Assembly: GCA_030998225.1 (NCBI GenBank)
Contig: JAPYXD010000753.1
Location: forward strand, 4,930,001-4,994,000
Direction of reading: 5' to 3'
Length of the DNA: 64,000 bases
DNA from: Diplolepis rosae
Lineage: Eukaryota > Arthropoda > Insecta > Hymenoptera > Diplolepididae
Positions 62,205 to 64,000 of this stretch are shown here, piece by piece. Numbering within the stretch: the stretch's first letter is position 1; the number at the start of each line of letters is the position of its first letter. Under the pieces are notes generated by a model. The model made no database searches. It had not been told where the DNA came from and worked only from the letters and a program-made list of their open reading frames with translations. Made by a program: the position numbers and the translations under genes.

Positions 62205-62270
62205 TAAATTTTTTGTATTTTCCGAAAGCATTTTAGATACCGGGCCGCCGAAATGATTACTAATTTTAGG
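62205..62270 (+). repeat. Box satellite array L, resumed unit after the insertion
   Basis: ATTCTATAAATTTTTTGTAT then TTTTAGATACCGGGCCGCCG is the direct continuation of the unit cut at 61548, so the insertion is younger than the array. Confidence 0.85.
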
Positions 62271-62274
62271 TATT

Positions 62275-63210
62275 GGCATCGAAAATATTGATTTTTAAGA
62301 GCCCTGCTTTAAAGAATAAATCAAAATTCAATCCAGAAGGAAGTGGATATAGTTCGAGGTATTCTGTCAACAGTGATTGAAGACCTCCCGTAGTGTTTTG
62401 AGTACGTCAAACTCTTTGGACTCTCCGCAGGCGGCACCTGCTTGCAGAAAAGCTTTTGTACCTTTGGTTCAACTATTCTCCATTTTTTGACTGATATTTC
62501 AAGGAATATTACAATCGTCGGTTAGGTTAGGAGACAAGAGTAAAAAGCAACGCATTGCGTCACTGAGCATGTCGATATTATAGAGAGGGTTCGAGACAAT
62601 GAGCTTCCTAGGCGAATTCTGAACCCTACATGCATTTACACTGGGCTTTGAGCTTAATTAATATCCTTCAAAAGGCAGGATTATCTCAATTTCACAAAGA
62701 CGTTTCCTCTCTTTTTTATACAAGCAACTTTAATTCAATTAATTTTACACACTGAATTTTTAATCTCGATTTTACTCTTATTATATATTTTTTTCTTTTT
62801 TTAACAGAACTATTTTCGTAGTTTTCTTTTGGGATTTTAAAAAATTTAACATTTTTTAATTTGACTGAAAAAAATTCTCTGTATCTTGAAACATGACAGA
62901 GGCGTAATGCATAAAAGTTCTCACAGTGTTTGTAAAGCACCCTCAAGTATGGCTTACCACAAATTCAATAACGCTCCCAGACTTTTGTATAATATCATGT
63001 CTACATTTTCATAAATTCCTGGAAATTCCTTCGCTTTGTATAATCGTTTCGTTCAGAAGAACGAAGTTAGAAACCGCGGAAAATTGACTTGTGTGATCAA
63101 AATGAGATACAAATTAGATAAAGTTTTATAAATTAGTCGAGGTTAAAATCGTGGTGGCGAAAAAAATTTAATTTGTAGGGGAAAAATATGAATGCCTTTG
63201 ATTAGAATTT
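62275..63210. other. Non-repetitive segment between array L parts
   Basis: No gene and no box units. AT-rich with a moderately complex part at 62330-62650. Confidence 0.4.
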
Positions 63211-63211
63211 T

Positions 63212-64000
63212 AATAATGTTTTAGATACCGGGACGCTGGAAAAATTACAAAATTTAATTCGTATATCATTATTCTAATATCTATTTCAAAATTTTTAGCG
63301 GAACAGTTAATTAACCCCTCGGGCCGCCAGTCAATTTGCAAAAGTAACTCTTTATTCAAGATCCTATAAAATTTATTTGAATTATGAAGGAATTTTAGAT
63401 ACCGGGCCGCCGCAGTAATCGCAAAATTTAATTTCTATATCATTATTTATATATGTGTTTCATTATTTTTAGTGATTTACTTTATTAATCCATCGGGCCG
63501 CCAGTGAAATTACAAAAGTAACTCTTTATTAAAAATTCTATAAACTTTTTTTGGACTTTGAAAGCATTTTAGACACTGGGCCGCCAAAAAGATTCAAAAA
63601 TGAAATTCGTATATCATTACTCTAATATCTATTTCAAAATTTTTTGCGGAACAGTTAATTAACCCCTCGGGCCGCCAATGAATTCGCAAAAGTAACTCTT
63701 TATTCAAGATCCTATAAAATTTATTTGAATTATGAAGGAGTTTTAGATACCGGGCCGCCGTAGTAATCGTAAAATTTAATTTCTATATCATTATTTATAT
63801 ATCTGTTTCATTATTTTTGGTGATTTACTTTATTAACCCCTCGGGCCGCCAGTGAATTTGCAAAAGTAACTCTTTATTCAAGATCCTATAAAATTTATTT
63901 GAATTATGAAAGAGTTTTAGATACCCGGCCGCCGAAACGATCGCAAAATGTAATTCTTATATTATTATTTATATATATGTTCCATTATTTTTGGTAACTC
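63212..64000 (+). repeat. Box satellite array L, right part, running off the window
   Basis: It has the same dimers as the left part: CTCGGGCCGCCAGTCAATTT near 63318, ATACCGGGCCGCCGCAGTAA near 63399, CATCGGGCCGCCAGTGAAAT near 63492, CACTGGGCCGCCAAAAAGAT near 63575, and more to 63940. A block of about 520 bp (three dimers) repeats with little change. Confidence 0.9.

Larger units (their letters stand above)
61548..62212. mobile_element. Tandemly duplicated tRNA-like element inserted in the satellite
   Basis: A unit of about 341 bp occurs twice (starting near 61549 and 61890): AATTTAATATTTTAAA, TTTGAAAATCTTTCTGTGG, a minus-strand tRNA-like region, AGGAAGATCTCCTTATACCG, then a tail with ATTTCAAATTAATTAGTTGA and TTTTTGTCACTGCCTAC. 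The second copy ends by folding back on its own tail (GGCAGTGACAAAAATTTCAA...). The satellite breaks at GATTCTATAAATT and resumes at AAATTCTATAAATT, consistent with a target duplication of about 11-12 bp. Confidence 0.8.
51800..64000 (+). other. ey: Start of the next ey intron, open at the window edge
   Basis: It starts with a consensus GTAAGT donor. No ELDGHQ-like or homeodomain sequence (for example WFSNRRAKWRR) was recognised in the remaining 12.2 kb in any frame. The interval holds a mariner relic, two large box-satellite blocks, a tRNA-like insertion, and unique islands. Confidence 0.75.

Noticed and set aside
51800..64000. Homeodomain exons of ey
   Set aside because: No frame reads the homeodomain or the ELDGHQ region; they must be outside the window.

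Overview
This window is animal, almost certainly insect, nuclear DNA. It has no dense ORFs, operons or ribosome-binding sites. Its one recognisable protein-coding gene is split by large introns with canonical AG/GT borders, and the remainder is AT-rich DNA made mostly of satellite-like arrays and non-autonomous transposons. The exons encode the paired domain and the start of the linker of a Pax6-family transcription factor on the + strand. Residues such as [18 protein letters not shown] match the eyeless (ey) paralogue better than twin of eyeless. Hymenoptera is a reasonable guess from overall style (AT-rich DNA with GC-richer islands and CT/GA microsatellites), but the sequence does not prove it.

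Layout of the gene: the first visible coding exon (22081-22246) carries the N-terminal half of the paired domain. The second (25269-25449) carries most of the rest. The third (51291-51472) holds the paired-domain C-terminus, a glutamine run and a KLRLLN motif. The fourth (51690-51799) is further linker, ending in LHAKK. All exon phases join without a frame break. The initiator exon was not identified in 1-22080, and the homeodomain exons were not found in 51800-64000, so the gene is open at both ends.

Layout of the rest: 1-11.7 kb is dominated by long inverted-repeat (foldback/MITE-like) elements, including a palindrome of about 1.45 kb and a chain of foldbacks at 6.7-11.4 kb. From about 12.9 kb to the end, the window is occupied by many blocks of tandem repeats. 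Their unit sequences differ from block to block, but nearly every unit keeps a GC-rich box, GGGCCGCCA (or TGGCGGCCC where the block is inverted), typically every ~80-84 bp in otherwise AT-rich sequence. Blocks have their own higher-order periods (about 243, 276, 327, 330, 495 and 985 bp) and switch orientation several times inside the ey introns. This is the most unusual feature of the window.

Other mobile DNA: a broken mariner transposase with an internal insertion (52.6-54.2 kb); a tRNA-like, Ala-type module duplicated in tandem and inserted into the satellite at 61.5-62.2 kb, with related copies at 35.5-36.3 kb; a family built from ACTGATT/AATCAGT with CTCTCTAAAT termini (37.4 and 43.3-45.3 kb); a family with CCTGGCGAAA ends (38.2 and 38.9 kb); a 219-bp MITE that ends about 90 bp before the second ey exon; and a doubtful Ty3/gypsy-like pol scrap on the minus strand near 48.5 kb. 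Non-repetitive, GC-richer islands between the repeat blocks are the places where intronic enhancers of ey would most plausibly lie, but no specific enhancer can be called from one sequence.
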